Assembly (NCBI GenBank): GCA_933822405.4
Contig: CAKOGP040001001.1
Location: forward strand, 94,184 to 158,183
Reading direction: 5' to 3'
Origin: Cylindrotheca closterium
Lineage: Eukaryota > Bacillariophyta > Bacillariophyceae > Bacillariales > Bacillariaceae
DNA: 64,000 bases
The notes beneath the pieces were generated by a model. That model saw only the letters and a list, made by a program, of their open reading frames with translations. It searched no databases and was not told where the DNA came from. The position numbers were made by a program, and so were the translations under genes. This document shows, in pieces, positions 1-10,115 of the stretch; the stretch's first letter is position 1, and each line of letters opens with the position of its first letter.

Positions 1-1080
1 TTCATAGCTCTTTTGAACCTACTCGCTCAGCAGGAGGAAAGGTAAAAGAGGAAAGGTAAAAGATATCAAAGTGCTGCAGGCCAGCAGCATGGGCTAAAAT
101 CGTCCCAATGCCGCTACTACTCCCTACTACCACTGCACACACTTCCTCCTCAATCCTCTCCGATCTCTGCTTCGACCATCTGCTTGTAGTAGAAGAGGCA
201 AGCTAAGCAGACGAACTTCGCAATCCATACCCGACTTGAGTTGTTCTTGTTATCTTCCCCCGTCATTGCACGTATCACCAGTTTCCATCACACGACCTTC
301 CGTCACTATCTTCGTTCTTCGGGCTGCTCCGAGCGAAGCAGCTTCGCTTTATTAGTCACCATTTCATATCCAAACTTCCATGAGGATCTACACCATGAGG
401 ACGATGTTGTTGTTCCGTCTATTTTTTCGGAATTTCCAATGTATTTTCTGTCAATAATATGGTCATTTTCTTCGTTGCGTCAGCTGTCGTCTGATCAATA
501 CTGTTCTGTTACCAGAGCCGATTTCCCATCCATTCTTCCTCTCCATCATTGTTGGCTGAAATAATAAAGTGGACCGTCTAACGATTTCTTCGACCGTATT
601 GAAAGTGCCTCGTCCGACTGACTCACTCACCGACATCTTCGAATGCATGAATCTTCTCCAAAGAAAATTTTCGAATTTCAAATATCCAAAATGCGACAGT
701 ACGTACTAGAAGAGAGTTAGAAGTAAGGAAGGCGTATCCAACGAGGTAACTGACTCACTCGATCGTCAGTCCTTCCGTCTCCCGTTTCAGTCTTTCCGTC
801 GGCCTTTTCTTCGGAGAAAACGTAAAGGCCTATTCTCAATTCTCGGGCAAACGAAGTAGTATGGACCGTCATTTTAAATTGACCAAGAGGTCCAACTCTC
901 GGATGCAACTTTCAAAATTCTGGAGAATGTACGCGGAGCTCGGCAATGCGCTACCCACGTGGTGGACTACATAACACAAAATCGACTTCTCACCACATCC
1001 TTTTTTTTTACCAGATATTACTAGAGCACAAAATACACACACACACAGACACTGTAATTGTAACACACAACACAACAAGA
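1..1080. other. Intergenic, no gene recognised
   Basis: No open frame here looks like a protein. A 14-base purine-rich unit is duplicated head to tail at about 35-62. The last part, with a CA-rich run near 1030-1075, is probably the promoter and 5' leader of the gene starting at 1081. Confidence 0.5.
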
Positions 1081-1926
1081 ATGTCTCCACTCAAGAACAG
1101 CAAGCTCACCATGCTGCTCCTTGTATTGATCTTGGCGACTAACGCCTTGGCATTCTCCTCTTCGCCATCATCATCGTCATCATCATCGAGATCCGTGCAG
1201 TCACCACTCTTTGCCAGTACGGTGGGTGGTTACAGCACAAACACCGACAATGCTCGTCGGATTCCGCGTTCTCGTGTGGTTCAGGACAAAATCTTGCAGT
1301 ACCTAGATCGCAAGGAAACCATTGTCAGGAAGGAACACTCCCGAACGGCCAATGATGTCAAAGCATTGAATGCGGAATTGTCCAAGATTCGCATGCGCAA
1401 GGAGGACTACTTGCAAAATGGCATTGCTGCCACAACAACAACTACAACAACAACTGCGGCTTCCTTTTCGGAAACGGCTCTCAGATCGGCTGCCAAGGCA
1501 TTCATGTGGCGGATCATTGCCGGCAGCATTACCTTTTGCACCTCCCTCCAATTTTCAGGATCCGTGGCATCGGCGCTCTCCATTGTGGGTTCGGATTTTG
1601 GTTCCAAAATGGCCACCATGTTTATTGGAGAACGTTTGATGAATAACAGTCAAGCCGGACGCGAATCTGGTTCGGATGCCGCCTCGCGATCACTCGTCAA
1701 GGCATTGGTGTGGAGGCTCTTTGCCATTGCCAATTCATTGACTATGGCTATTTTCATCACCAAGGATTTGTCCATTGCCAGTAAGATTGCTGGATCGGAT
1801 GCTCTTTGCAAGACGGGCCTCATGTTTGCTTACGAACGGGCGTGGGCCAAGGTCGAATGGGGCAAGAAGTACGAACAAGACGAGGATGCTGATATGGAAC
1901 TAACCACTGTTGCTGCAGCTCCGTGA
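1081..1926 (+). CDS. Plastid-targeted protein with two DUF2061 domains
   Basis: A 281-residue protein of unknown biochemical role. The start at 1081 is chosen because it opens directly into a signal peptide (MLLLVLILATNALA) followed by AFSSS, the Ala-Phe cleavage site of diatom plastid precursors; an earlier in-frame ATG at 946 would bury it. A Ser-rich transit-like stretch follows, then a basic helical segment. Two copies of the DUF2061 pattern come next, at roughly residues 137-185 and 199-262. Each has the R-S-x-x-K-A-x-x-W-R entry, a hydrophobic core and an E-R close; the second ends in the typical ERAWAKVEWG. A poly-Thr run encoded by ACA/ACT repeats (about 1434-1455) precedes the first copy. 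Inferred location is a plastid membrane. The next gene, at 2419-3238, is convergent. Confidence 0.8.
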   Translation: MSPLKNSKLTMLLLVLILATNALAFSSSPSSSSSSSRSVQSPLFASTVGGYSTNTDNARRIPRSRVVQDKILQYLDRKETIVRKEHSRTANDVKALNAELSKIRMRKEDYLQNGIAATTTTTTTTAASFSETALRSAAKAFMWRIIAGSITFCTSLQFSGSVASALSIVGSDFGSKMATMFIGERLMNNSQAGRESGSDAASRSLVKALVWRLFAIANSLTMAIFITKDLSIASKIAGSDALCKTGLMFAYERAWAKVEWGKKYEQDEDADMELTTVAAAP

Positions 1927-2418
1927 AGTCTGCATTGACCTCAATAGATCATCATCACCATCATCAGCTGATCGGGGTCTCCACCTTCCATTTTGTATAC
2001 ATATTCATATATGAACAACTATGCATTAACATCTACATAAGATGTAGCTATTATTACAAATACTTCTGCTTCTACCAATCTCTGCTCTCGACCTACACTG
2101 AATTGTACCTATAGCTAGCCACAATGGTGTTCCGATATGGTCGAGCCATTCCCTTGATTTGATCGGAAGACGCAAAGGGTTCGGTTTGGTTGGGAAAGAA
2201 CCCTCATCTCGGCGGCATTTATACTGTTTAGACACAAACCATCAACAGCGGAGATAGAAAGGAGACCTCTCTCATTTTTCAAATTTCTAGCTAGTATAGT
2301 AGTGATCTATTTGGTCAAGAAGTCACAGGTGAGCTGGACAGAATTTCATGACAGGATCCAAGTTTATTGCATACCAGGTACACTATCAGGCGTCTGGTAC
2401 ACACAACAACATATGTAG
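1927..2418. other. Intergenic between convergent genes
   Basis: No gene recognised. It holds the 3' ends of two convergent genes; the stretch near 2000-2100 is AT-rich. Confidence 0.5.
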
Positions 2419-3238
2419 TCAAAATGGTACGAGGAGGTCTATTTTGAAAAAAAACTTGAAACAGTCTAGTATCAGGCCAACGAAGAAGAGGAGAAGCCAT
2501 ACAATGATGGAATGAATATACGGAGACACTCCAAACGTGCCGAAAACAATTGTATTGGATGTCACATCGATTGTTGGGGTCCAGCGTGCATCCATGATAC
2601 AAAACCCGTCGCTTTCAATTTTTTGATATTCAGGATTCATGTAGTTGGGTTCTTCAGGGCTGATAGTCGGCATCAGGTCCCAAGGTCGTCACGCGATTCG
2701 TCTCTTACTTCATTTGCCTCTGCCGACGTTCTTCTTCCTCTTCTGCCAATCGTCGCTGACGGCGCTTTTCCATTTCTTCCTTTTGGACTCGGGCCAATTC
2801 AATGCGGAATTGATCGGATCTACCCATGCCATTGTACTCTCCATCAACTCGTCCAGAGGGGTTGTATTTGCGTTTTCCATACCATTGTTCACCAGCACCC
2901 ATGCGCTTGTACACAAAGTCATCGACCACGTCGTCAAAGTTCTCCATCATACCTTTAAAGTCCTTGAAGAAACTAAATCCACCGCCAGAAGTTTCTTCTT
3001 CGTCCTCTTTTGGTTCTTCTTCTTCTTGGCTACCGTCTTCTTTAGCGTCCTTGTTGAACCATTGTAGGCGTGTGCTGGAGGATTTTGAAGAAGAAGAAGA
3101 ACACGTCGATCTTGATTGCAGTGTGGACCTGGCAGTAGTTGCCTTATTGGTACTGGAAAAGGCATTGGTCGTGGTGGCGGTTGTTGCCAGCAGTGCCAAG
3201 AAGAAGAATAGCACAACAACAGCACTCACTTCAGTCAT
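2419..3238 (-). CDS. Plastid-targeted membrane protein, unknown function (2 exons)
   Basis: Exon 1 is 3238-2709 and exon 2 is 2659-2419, giving 256 residues. I inferred the join. Exon 1 otherwise ends at a TAA lying inside a perfect GTAAGA donor, an AG acceptor precedes 2659, and the phase (2) matches. The intron is only 49 nt, short for this window, so the join needs cDNA. The protein starts with a signal peptide (VVVLFFFLALLATTATTTNA) and FSSTN, a plastid-precursor cleavage motif, then a Ser/Thr-rich transit region. An acidic linker, a charged helix rich in Glu/Arg, and a C-terminal hydrophobic segment (SIIVWLLLFFVGLILDCF) follow. If the intron is not real the protein is 177 residues without a membrane anchor. 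I do not recognise the family. Confidence 0.6.
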
Positions 3239-3779
3239 TGTAGATTTATTGAAGATCAATAGCTTTCCTTTCGGACTATGGTGCTTTTATTTGCTCAAGG
3301 TTTTCTTCCAATGAATGCAATGACTATGATGATGCCACAGAATTAATATACAGTATCAACGTACTATAATAACGACGTTGACGGATCAAATAAATATAAT
3401 TTGCAGATTTGCGTTCTGACTCGGATTTTGGATACACGTCAGCGAACTTTTGAGAATTGTTGCAGTAATGGTTTTACCAGTGTTTTATGTGGACGTACGA
3501 AGGACAGGCCCAGCAATTTTCAGAAACTTTTTTATATTTTATCGCATCATATAACACAAAATAAATGCATGAAAAAGGCTACAAGTACATTACGACTGCA
3601 GTCATCATTGGCCACTGGCTTCCATTCGAATTGAACTCAACCAGGAAAACGTTTTCAAGCCTCTTCCCTATTACCCAGAGGCAAGTTTGACGGCCTGAGT
3701 AAGTATCTAGATACAAAGAACTATCGAGCTTATTCCAACGATTGACAACGATCAACTGACTAATTTATCGACGCAGATA
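3239..3779. other. Divergent intergenic region
   Basis: Upstream region of two divergently transcribed genes (starts at 3238 minus and 3780 plus). No gene recognised. Confidence 0.5.
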
Positions 3780-5447
3780 ATGTCAATATCTCCAAATAAA
3801 ACTTGGGATGAGCGAGCCATGGAACTAATTGAATATAAACGAATTCATGGTGATTTCAATGTACCCTCCGAAGGTGAATACTCTACATTGCATTCGTGGA
3901 TTAGACGACTGCGAGAATGGTATATCCTGAGAACGCATCTAGCATTCAGCCCCCCACTTTCGTTGACACAGGAGCGTGTGGAGGAGCTTACTAGACTTGG
4001 TTTCACCTGGCAAAGCAAGGGGCGACGACATGAATATGTCCACCAACATATTGCATCCAAGGAGCCCGCTGCTGCTCCAATAGTCACTACTACTACTACT
4101 GCCCAAGAAATTAACGTTAACGAATCCACTGACAATGATGACAGTCATGATGATACTCGTCAACCAACGGCCAAGAAATCATCTCGCAAAGAAACTCATG
4201 ACTCCCACGAAGAAAGATGGCGACGACGACTACAAGACTTGCGAGATTTCAAACAAAAATACGGTCATTGTAATGTACCGAGGACATTTCCAGAAAATGT
4301 GAGCTTTGGAAACTGGATAGGGACAGTCCGTAGGCTGTTTAGAAGGTTCAAGAAAGGGGAAGCGACAGCATTGACACGAAAGCGCATTATCGAGCTTCAC
4401 AAGCTTGGATTTCCTTGGACGGCAAATATTGAAACAGTGAAGGGATTTCAAGAGTCTAAAGAGAACAACATTTTCATCACGAAGATTTGTCGACTTCATA
4501 ATCAAGAGAATCTGAAACTCCTATCAGATATTTCTCGTCAGCCAACGGCCAAGATATCATCAAGCTGGCGACGAAGACTGCAAGACTTGCGAGATTTCAG
4601 GCAACATCACGGTCACTGTAATGTAGTACCGGCTAGAATCCCGGAAAATGAAAGTTTTGGAAAGTGGGTAACTGGAGTCCGTAGAACATTTAGAAAGCTG
4701 AAGAAAGGGGAGGAGACGAGTGGGAATCTGACACCAGAACGTATTGTCGAGCTTCACAATCTTGGATTTCCTTGGACGCCCAATGCTAAAACAGAGAGAC
4801 GTTTTCAAGAAGATGCCGAGAACAACATTTTCTTCACGAAAATTTACAAAGATTTGTCGCAACAGCTTCCTGACCATGAGAATGTGGAACTCCCGTCAGA
4901 TATTGCTCGTCAACCAACGGCCGAGAGATCATCAGAGAACCAACAACATGTCCTTGCTCGCGCAGTAGTAGAAACTACTGTTATAGGGAAAAGGAAAGCG
5001 GCAACAAAAGTACAATGCCGGGATACCCAACCGGCAACAAAGAAGCTAAAGCAAACTCATCAAGAGCGTATTGAAACAGACCTATCAGCCGAACCGGATA
5101 ATCATCGGATCCCAAATTTTCGGATGCGAAAAACTTGTTTGGACACTGATAGCCAACCATTTACAGCAAGACGACACCCAAAGGGTTCTGCACGTGAAAC
5201 TAGTAACATTCTGAAGTCTAGTACTACCAATGCAGGATTCGAGTCTTCCGGGTGCAACAATACTATCCAAGCCCACCCAGCAGATGATCTAGATAGACCA
5301 AAGCCAACACAGGTAGTGTTGCACAAGCCAAACCCTTCTACACAGTGTGCTGCACAAAATGCACCGGTAGTACCGGTACAAGCGTTGACGTTGGAGGAAA
5401 GGCTTCGAGCCAAGTTCGAGAAGCGATTGAACCTAATAAGTTTGTAA
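3780..5447 (+). CDS. Helicase-associated (HA) domain repeat protein
   Basis: A 555-residue protein with three helicase-associated domains (Pfam HA type). They lie at about residues 4-80, 145-215 and 261-334. Each runs from W-x-x-R-x-x-x-L through G-H/D-x-N-V-P and W-x-x-x-x-R to L-x-x-L-G-F-x-W. No helicase motor is present; in diatoms such repeats often occur alone, and DNA binding is assumed but not shown. Repeats 2 and 3 are far more alike than either is to repeat 1. The C-terminal 220 residues are disordered and basic and end in LTLEERLRAKFEKRL, a tail that recurs in the broken copy at 16120-17515. The start ATG is supported because the broken copy keeps the same GATAATGTCA context. It converges on the membrane-protein gene at 5749-6678. 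Confidence 0.85.
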   Translation: MSISPNKTWDERAMELIEYKRIHGDFNVPSEGEYSTLHSWIRRLREWYILRTHLAFSPPLSLTQERVEELTRLGFTWQSKGRRHEYVHQHIASKEPAAAPIVTTTTTAQEINVNESTDNDDSHDDTRQPTAKKSSRKETHDSHEERWRRRLQDLRDFKQKYGHCNVPRTFPENVSFGNWIGTVRRLFRRFKKGEATALTRKRIIELHKLGFPWTANIETVKGFQESKENNIFITKICRLHNQENLKLLSDISRQPTAKISSSWRRRLQDLRDFRQHHGHCNVVPARIPENESFGKWVTGVRRTFRKLKKGEETSGNLTPERIVELHNLGFPWTPNAKTERRFQEDAENNIFFTKIYKDLSQQLPDHENVELPSDIARQPTAERSSENQQHVLARAVVETTVIGKRKAATKVQCRDTQPATKKLKQTHQERIETDLSAEPDNHRIPNFRMRKTCLDTDSQPFTARRHPKGSARETSNILKSSTTNAGFESSGCNNTIQAHPADDLDRPKPTQVVLHKPNPSTQCAAQNAPVVPVQALTLEERLRAKFEKRLNLISL

Positions 5448-5748
5448 GTATCTATCACGATGTGTATAGCAATGTAGATTTCGAATGCATAGACTGCTAT
5501 TTCCTTCCGGCACAAGCTCTTTAGATGTATAAAAGCAACTTGTAGTCTACAAGAACTCTTAGGAGCAGTCATTGCCCGTGTCGACATGATCGAATTCTTC
5601 CATGTTGGGAGTACCGCAGAGAGTGGGACCACCACAAACGCAACACTCAAAGAAATGATCCGATTCCGGATCAGTAACTCTCTCATCGAACTGTTTGGAA
5701 TTTTGAAAGTAATGGTTTCCGACCGACGATCTGAAGAGCCCGCTTATT

Positions 5749-6678
5749 CTATATGTGCGGAAATTCGTCGGCAAACGGATGACGAATTTGTGATGATCGC
5801 ACAGGCTGATGTTCTCGCAAATAATCTAGCATTTCCACAAATTCAGGATCAACCTCGCTATCGGTCCCATCGCAGTGCTCCGTTTCTTCCATAGCGGATT
5901 CCTCGTCTGGCTGGTCCAAGTACCTTCTTCCCGGAAGAGATAACGCCCAAATGAATATCGTAAAGAATGGGATAGCCAAAAAGACACTAGACAATGCATT
6001 TATCAGACTCCGGATCGTATGCTTTCTCCATCTCAAAACATCGTAAATGGCGTCATCGTCCGACTCGTCATCGTCAAAAGGACTGTACTGGATGACCACG
6101 TTTTGAATGACCGTCCAAACGAGGTAGAAAAATGTAAAGAGAACCGTAGCGACTGTATGCTTCAAACGCAAGGGCATATGATCCACTAGCAATCCTTGAA
6201 GCAAAACGACGGCCCCAATGCATCCATGTGTCGTGACATCTGACACACTAATCGGCCCCATACTGGAAGATCGGAACCCCCAATAGAGTAAGGTGATGAC
6301 ACATTCCAAAACCGAAGACATGGAGAAGAGCAACCAAGTAAACTTTACCAATCTCGTGGCGTCAGTTTCGTTGAAAAGCGACGAGGAAGATGAGGCCGTT
6401 AGTCGTAAGGAACCGGCAAGGTAGCCTATCGAAAAAAACAGCCCCCACGCTGTGTAGAAGGCAGGATAAAAGAGAGGTGCCCGGTCTGTGACCAAGACAT
6501 GCGCCAAGAATCCGATTGCAATAAGCAGCGAGATCGATTTGAAGATTCCAACCGACGAGCAAAACCCCTTTCCCATTTGGAAAGTCTCCTTCAGGTCGAG
6601 TCTCCCGATGGGAAACTCGTCAATGCTAAACATTGATAATTTGCATTCAGAACAGAAGCGAGAGCAGTGGCTTTTCAT
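5749..6678 (-). CDS. Six-TM membrane protein, rolling-stone/AIG1-like, copy A
   Basis: A 309-residue polytopic protein. The start is set at MKSHCSRFCSECK, where similarity to the second copy (18153-19013) begins; the upstream codons are unrelated between copies. The N-terminus carries a Cys cluster (C-x3-C-x2-C). About six hydrophobic segments follow. The core motif is ITLLYWGF, then a loop, then T-T-H-G followed by a helix and a basic P-L-R-L-K-H turn. This Thr...His pattern matches the rolling stone and FAR-17a/AIG1 superfamily, whose AIG1 members are threonine hydrolases of fatty-acid esters of hydroxy fatty acids. Catalytic activity here is inference. A conserved acidic loop (FDDDESDDDAIY) precedes the last helix. 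The acidic C-terminal tail is complete here and disrupted in copy B. Confidence 0.7.
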   Translation of the reverse strand: MKSHCSRFCSECKLSMFSIDEFPIGRLDLKETFQMGKGFCSSVGIFKSISLLIAIGFLAHVLVTDRAPLFYPAFYTAWGLFFSIGYLAGSLRLTASSSSSLFNETDATRLVKFTWLLFSMSSVLECVITLLYWGFRSSSMGPISVSDVTTHGCIGAVVLLQGLLVDHMPLRLKHTVATVLFTFFYLVWTVIQNVVIQYSPFDDDESDDDAIYDVLRWRKHTIRSLINALSSVFLAIPFFTIFIWALSLPGRRYLDQPDEESAMEETEHCDGTDSEVDPEFVEMLDYLREHQPVRSSQIRHPFADEFPHI

Positions 6679-7200
6679 TTTTGATGAAATTAGCTTTGTG
6701 CGGGAGGAAGGAAAGCATCTTTGATCGACGATGATCCATGATATAGTATAGCGATGCAATATTAGAACCAGAATTACGACCAGAAACTACTGGGATCGTC
6801 AATCCTCACCTGTTGATGCTCTATCGTTGTTGAAGATTGAACTTAAAGGCGATGTTTAGTCGTTGTTGGAATTGGGATTGAAACGAAAGAATGGGCGCTG
6901 ATGGTCAGGCACCATTCATTCGTTGCTTCAAATTTACCGTCTACTAACTCTTGCAGCGCCGCTCTATACCGGTGCTACAAAATTATGTTACAGAGGAGGG
7001 TCTCCACAACAATTACATATCGATCTGTTCAAGACGAACGTTCTTCAATTTGCCGGAAGGATATTAATATCATAAAAACTAAATATATATATAGCACGAA
7101 CTAAGTATCTCTACCGTTAATAAATATATTGAAAATGATTCTAAATAGATATATTTTATGATATTTTAACGTCTCATTGTGTATGAATATATATTTTAAA

Positions 7201-7480
7201 ATACTGTAGATGTACGAGCTTCCTGAAAATGCACCATCATTGGGGAAAGATTTCGAGCAAAGTACTGCACGAAAGCTATTGACCGTGATGAAAGTTTATA
7301 GATGTCTAATGAATCTAAAACTATATTATTGCAAACAAAACCAATGCGCGAGCCAAACCTTTACTCCCAAATGGACCAATTGACAAATGAGAAGGTTCTC
7401 GAGTCATCAAACAAGTTGACATTGGGGGAAACACTTCGAGCAACGTACAGATAGCGATTGACCGTGATAAGTCTATAGAG
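7201..7480 (+). pseudogene. Relics of HA-gene C-terminal tail (two pieces)
   Basis: Two stretches resemble the 3' end of the HA gene. At about 7425-7480 the plus strand reads LTLGETLRATYR, a stop codon, then RLTVIS, clearly related to the LTLEERLRAKFEKRLNLIS tail of the 3780-5447 gene. At about 7238-7290 a more decayed version of the same tail is visible. Nothing upstream gives the HA domains, so these are fragments left by duplication and deletion. Confidence 0.5.
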
Positions 7481-7498
7481 ATGTATAATGAATCAATC

Positions 7499-7622
7499 AG
7501 TCAATCTGCCGAGATAGGGAAATGGATTGTTCTTTACCAGTCAATCTGTCGAGAAAGGGCGATTTATTGTTCTCCACCCAGTGAATCGGTCGAGATAGGG
7601 CGTCAAATTGTCGAGATAGGGC
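7499..7622. repeat. Minisatellite, about 40-base unit, 3-4 decayed copies
   Basis: The unit begins AGTCAATCTGTCGAGATAGG and recurs at 7499, 7539 and 7580, with a truncated fourth copy near 7605. The copies differ by point changes, so this is not a very recent expansion. Confidence 0.65.
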
Positions 7623-8430
7623 AACGAGCTGCATAGGTACAAGAAATTGCCATGGCAAACGGATTGCCTACCGTCAACATTCCAGCTCTTTCAATGGGAT
7701 TGCGAATGAGAGGAGGAACAGCAGCGCTTTTAGCTGTTCCAAGCTTCGGATGAATGCGTCTCACCAAATGCTTCGCGGTTCCTTGCTTTGCGGTAGGCTG
7801 CGCGACATGTAACAATTTCTCATCTCAAGCAATTCCTCCATCATCATCTTGACCAAGAACCCCATCACTCGCAGTATTGATACCCCGCGTCTCAAAAAGG
7901 ACCAAGGAAGCATCATCTAAATAGTCTCATGGTGTACATAATGTCATAACACTTTGGTTGAAGATCGATTGAAGCAAAACAACAAATTGAAAATGAAGAA
8001 GGATGATATAATCAATGACAAATGATAATTCGGCATTAATAACACTGCGCCCGACTCTCCAGGTCCATAAATAGTATGGAGAGATACATAGAAAGTGGCG
8101 TATTTTGAAAAGTTCCAACTTAGTCGCTATATGAAGTGGCAAGAAGGGGTATGTCGCGGTATCCAGGCCCTTATTGTTCGTGAGCGGACCGTATAACACT
8201 GTACAGTAACCTTGAATCAAGTGTATCGATTCATAAACACATACTATAATAAGGAGTATTATTTATTGTTTGTCTTCGGGAGTATAATTAGATAAAATAT
8301 GGTCCAGAATAGATCTGTATTACTTCCATGTTCAAGGAAAGCAGTGCGTTGTACAATTGCAAAACGAGTTGAGCTGTTTGATATGGTGTTGATCTAGATT
8401 AGACAATGTAATTATTTCGTCCTCCATCGC

Positions 8431-8937
8431 TTACTCAGCGAGGCTGCAGTCGGTGAGGCAAGAGACTTCATCCTTTTTGAAAGTAAGCATCATGGCCGCC
8501 TTTGAAGAAACGCAAATGGGTTCATCATCGTCTTCATCCAAGATATATGCTCCAGGTGTTCCACGACGAGTGGTGCAAGGGCAGGTATCGCATGGTACGG
8601 GACAATCCTCTCCACAGCATCCGCATTCATCGGAACCTTCAATGGAACGATCGGAAGGAATGCACTTGGCTCGACTTTTCGTTTCCCCGTCGCTACAAGT
8701 ATAGGAACGGCAAACGAAAAAACCTTCTTCGGATGGACCACGAGGATCACAGGAGAAGTCCGCATCACATGTGATATCAACATAGGTTGCGTTGGTAAAA
8801 GGGCCACGGCCAAGTTTATCACCACGGCGGCCACCATCTCGGTCACCTCCGCCGCGGAATCCGCCACCTCCCCGCCTGGCGGTGGCTGGCATGGCAACGA
8901 GGGCTCCGAAAGTTGCAATCTTGTTTGAGAAGTACAT
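8431..8937 (-). CDS. Secreted Gly/Arg- and Cys-rich protein, copy 1
   Basis: A 168-residue protein of unknown function, tandem with the homologue at 9543-10115. The start MYFSNKIATF is shared by both copies and opens a short signal peptide ending near MPATA. The predicted mature protein begins with a Gly/Arg-rich stretch (RRGGGGFRGGG). A compact Cys-rich domain follows, containing C-D-P-R-G, F-F-V-C-R, C-I-P-S-D-R-S-I-E-G and the dense ECGCCGEDCPVPCDTCPC cluster. It then has T-T-R-R-G, an acidic D-E-D-D-D-E-P and a C-x3-C-S-L-A-E end. The cysteines are conserved between the copies, suggesting a disulfide-bonded extracellular fold. Cell wall or secreted matrix is a guess. Confidence 0.75.
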   Translation of the reverse strand: MYFSNKIATFGALVAMPATARRGGGGFRGGGDRDGGRRGDKLGRGPFTNATYVDITCDADFSCDPRGPSEEGFFVCRSYTCSDGETKSRAKCIPSDRSIEGSDECGCCGEDCPVPCDTCPCTTRRGTPGAYILDEDDDEPICVSSKAAMMLTFKKDEVSCLTDCSLAE

Positions 8938-9542
8938 AGTGAGGAATCTTTGGTTTGCTATTCTCAGTATTGTTTTGTCTGTAATTTCGTTTTGTGAGAG
9001 TAGTTTGTCTGTGTCATTCGATCGTGCAAAATGGTTATGTTCATTGAAAGAGATTGGCTTCGGTCGTTTCAAATGTGGATATGTAGCTTAACGTGGGGGT
9101 CTTTTGTGCCTGTCAACCATATATACTGTAACTGCGGCGCGCCGGGTCAAAATGGTCGGAGTGTCCTCTGGCTGGATGGGAGGAGCTATCATTATAGGCT
9201 AGATAAAATCACACCCGAACACCTTTGTACCAATAAGAGTCGAGTTGAATATAGCGCGCTTGACAAGATACCAGTCAAGGTATCAACACCTATAGCACGT
9301 GCTAAAATAGTGACGAACGAGCTCTGTCAATCCTCCGAGAGTGTGTCCTGGGGAGGGTGGTTTCAAATGGACTATATGATGCCATACTGGATTGAAATTG
9401 ATTGTAGGATGCCGGGAAACTAAGTTCTGTGACTTTTTCAAAATGATAATACGAGCGGTGTTTTAAATAATAATGGTTATACGGATTCAACTATAAGATT
9501 CTAATCTAAGCAAAGCACTCGAATGCTTCAATGCTTCGTTGA
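8938..9542. other. Spacer between the tandem Cys-rich genes
   Basis: About 600 bases containing the promoter of the 8431-8937 gene and the 3' flank of the 9543-10115 gene. No gene recognised. Confidence 0.5.
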
Positions 9543-10115
9543 TCACTCTGCAAGACTGCAATCCGCAAGGCAGGAGACATCATCTTTATCGTACACCATC
9601 ATCATGGCGGCGTTCAATGGAGCACAAAAGGGCTCGTCATCATCGTCACTCAAGACGTAGGCTCCAGCGTCACCACGACGAGTGGTGCATGGGCAGGTGT
9701 CACATGCCACGGGACAGTCTTCTCCGCAGCAGCCACATTCGTCAGCCCCTTCAATGGATCGGTCAGAAGGAATGCACTCGACTCTGCTGCGCTCGACGCC
9801 TTCTCTGTCGGTCATAGTTCGGCAGACAAAGAATCCGTCCTCAGATTCGCCACGAGGATCACATGTTAAATCTAAGTCACCGGTCGAGCTGCAAGTGATA
9901 TTGACAAAGGTAGCGTTGGCAAATGGCCCCCCGGGACTATGGCCTGGTCTACCATCACCGTTGGGACGTTGGCCACCGGGACGTTGGCCACCGGGACGGT
10001 GGCCACCACCACCACCGCCGCCACGTGTTCCACCGCCGCCACGCTGGGCCATGGTAGGCATGGTAGCAATCGCTCCAAGGGTAAGGAAGGCGACAATCTT
10101 GGTTGAAAAGTACAT
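9543..10115 (-). CDS. Secreted Gly/Arg- and Cys-rich protein, copy 2
   Basis: A 190-residue paralogue of the 8431-8937 product on the same strand 600 bases away. The start at 10115 (MYFSTKIVAF) aligns with the start of copy 1. The signal peptide ends near MPTMA-Q. The Gly-rich segment is longer here and contains a short tandem peptide, P-G-G-Q-R repeated, encoded by 15-base direct repeats around 9965-10000. The Cys cluster ECGCCGEDCPVACDTCPC and the terminal CLADCSLAE are kept almost unchanged. The variation lies in the Gly-rich arm while the Cys-rich domain is conserved, so the domain is probably the functional part. Confidence 0.75.
   Translation of the reverse strand: MYFSTKIVAFLTLGAIATMPTMAQRGGGGTRGGGGGGGHRPGGQRPGGQRPNGDGRPGHSPGGPFANATFVNITCSSTGDLDLTCDPRGESEDGFFVCRTMTDREGVERSRVECIPSDRSIEGADECGCCGEDCPVACDTCPCTTRRGDAGAYVLSDDDDEPFCAPLNAAMMMVYDKDDVSCLADCSLAE

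Larger units (their letters stand above)
6679..8430. other. Long intergenic region with HA-gene relics
   Basis: No intact gene. It holds degraded HA-gene tail sequence (7201-7480) and a short tandem repeat (7499-7622), listed separately. The rest is AT-rich, especially 7060-7210, and I see nothing in it. Confidence 0.5.

Noticed and set aside
946..1080. Longer N-terminus for the DUF2061 protein from the ATG at 946
   Set aside because: It would place the signal peptide and plastid cleavage site internally; the ATG at 1081 fits plastid import.
7603..7815. Minus-strand 70-codon frame near the minisatellite
   Set aside because: It overlaps the repeat and has no motif or conserved pattern.
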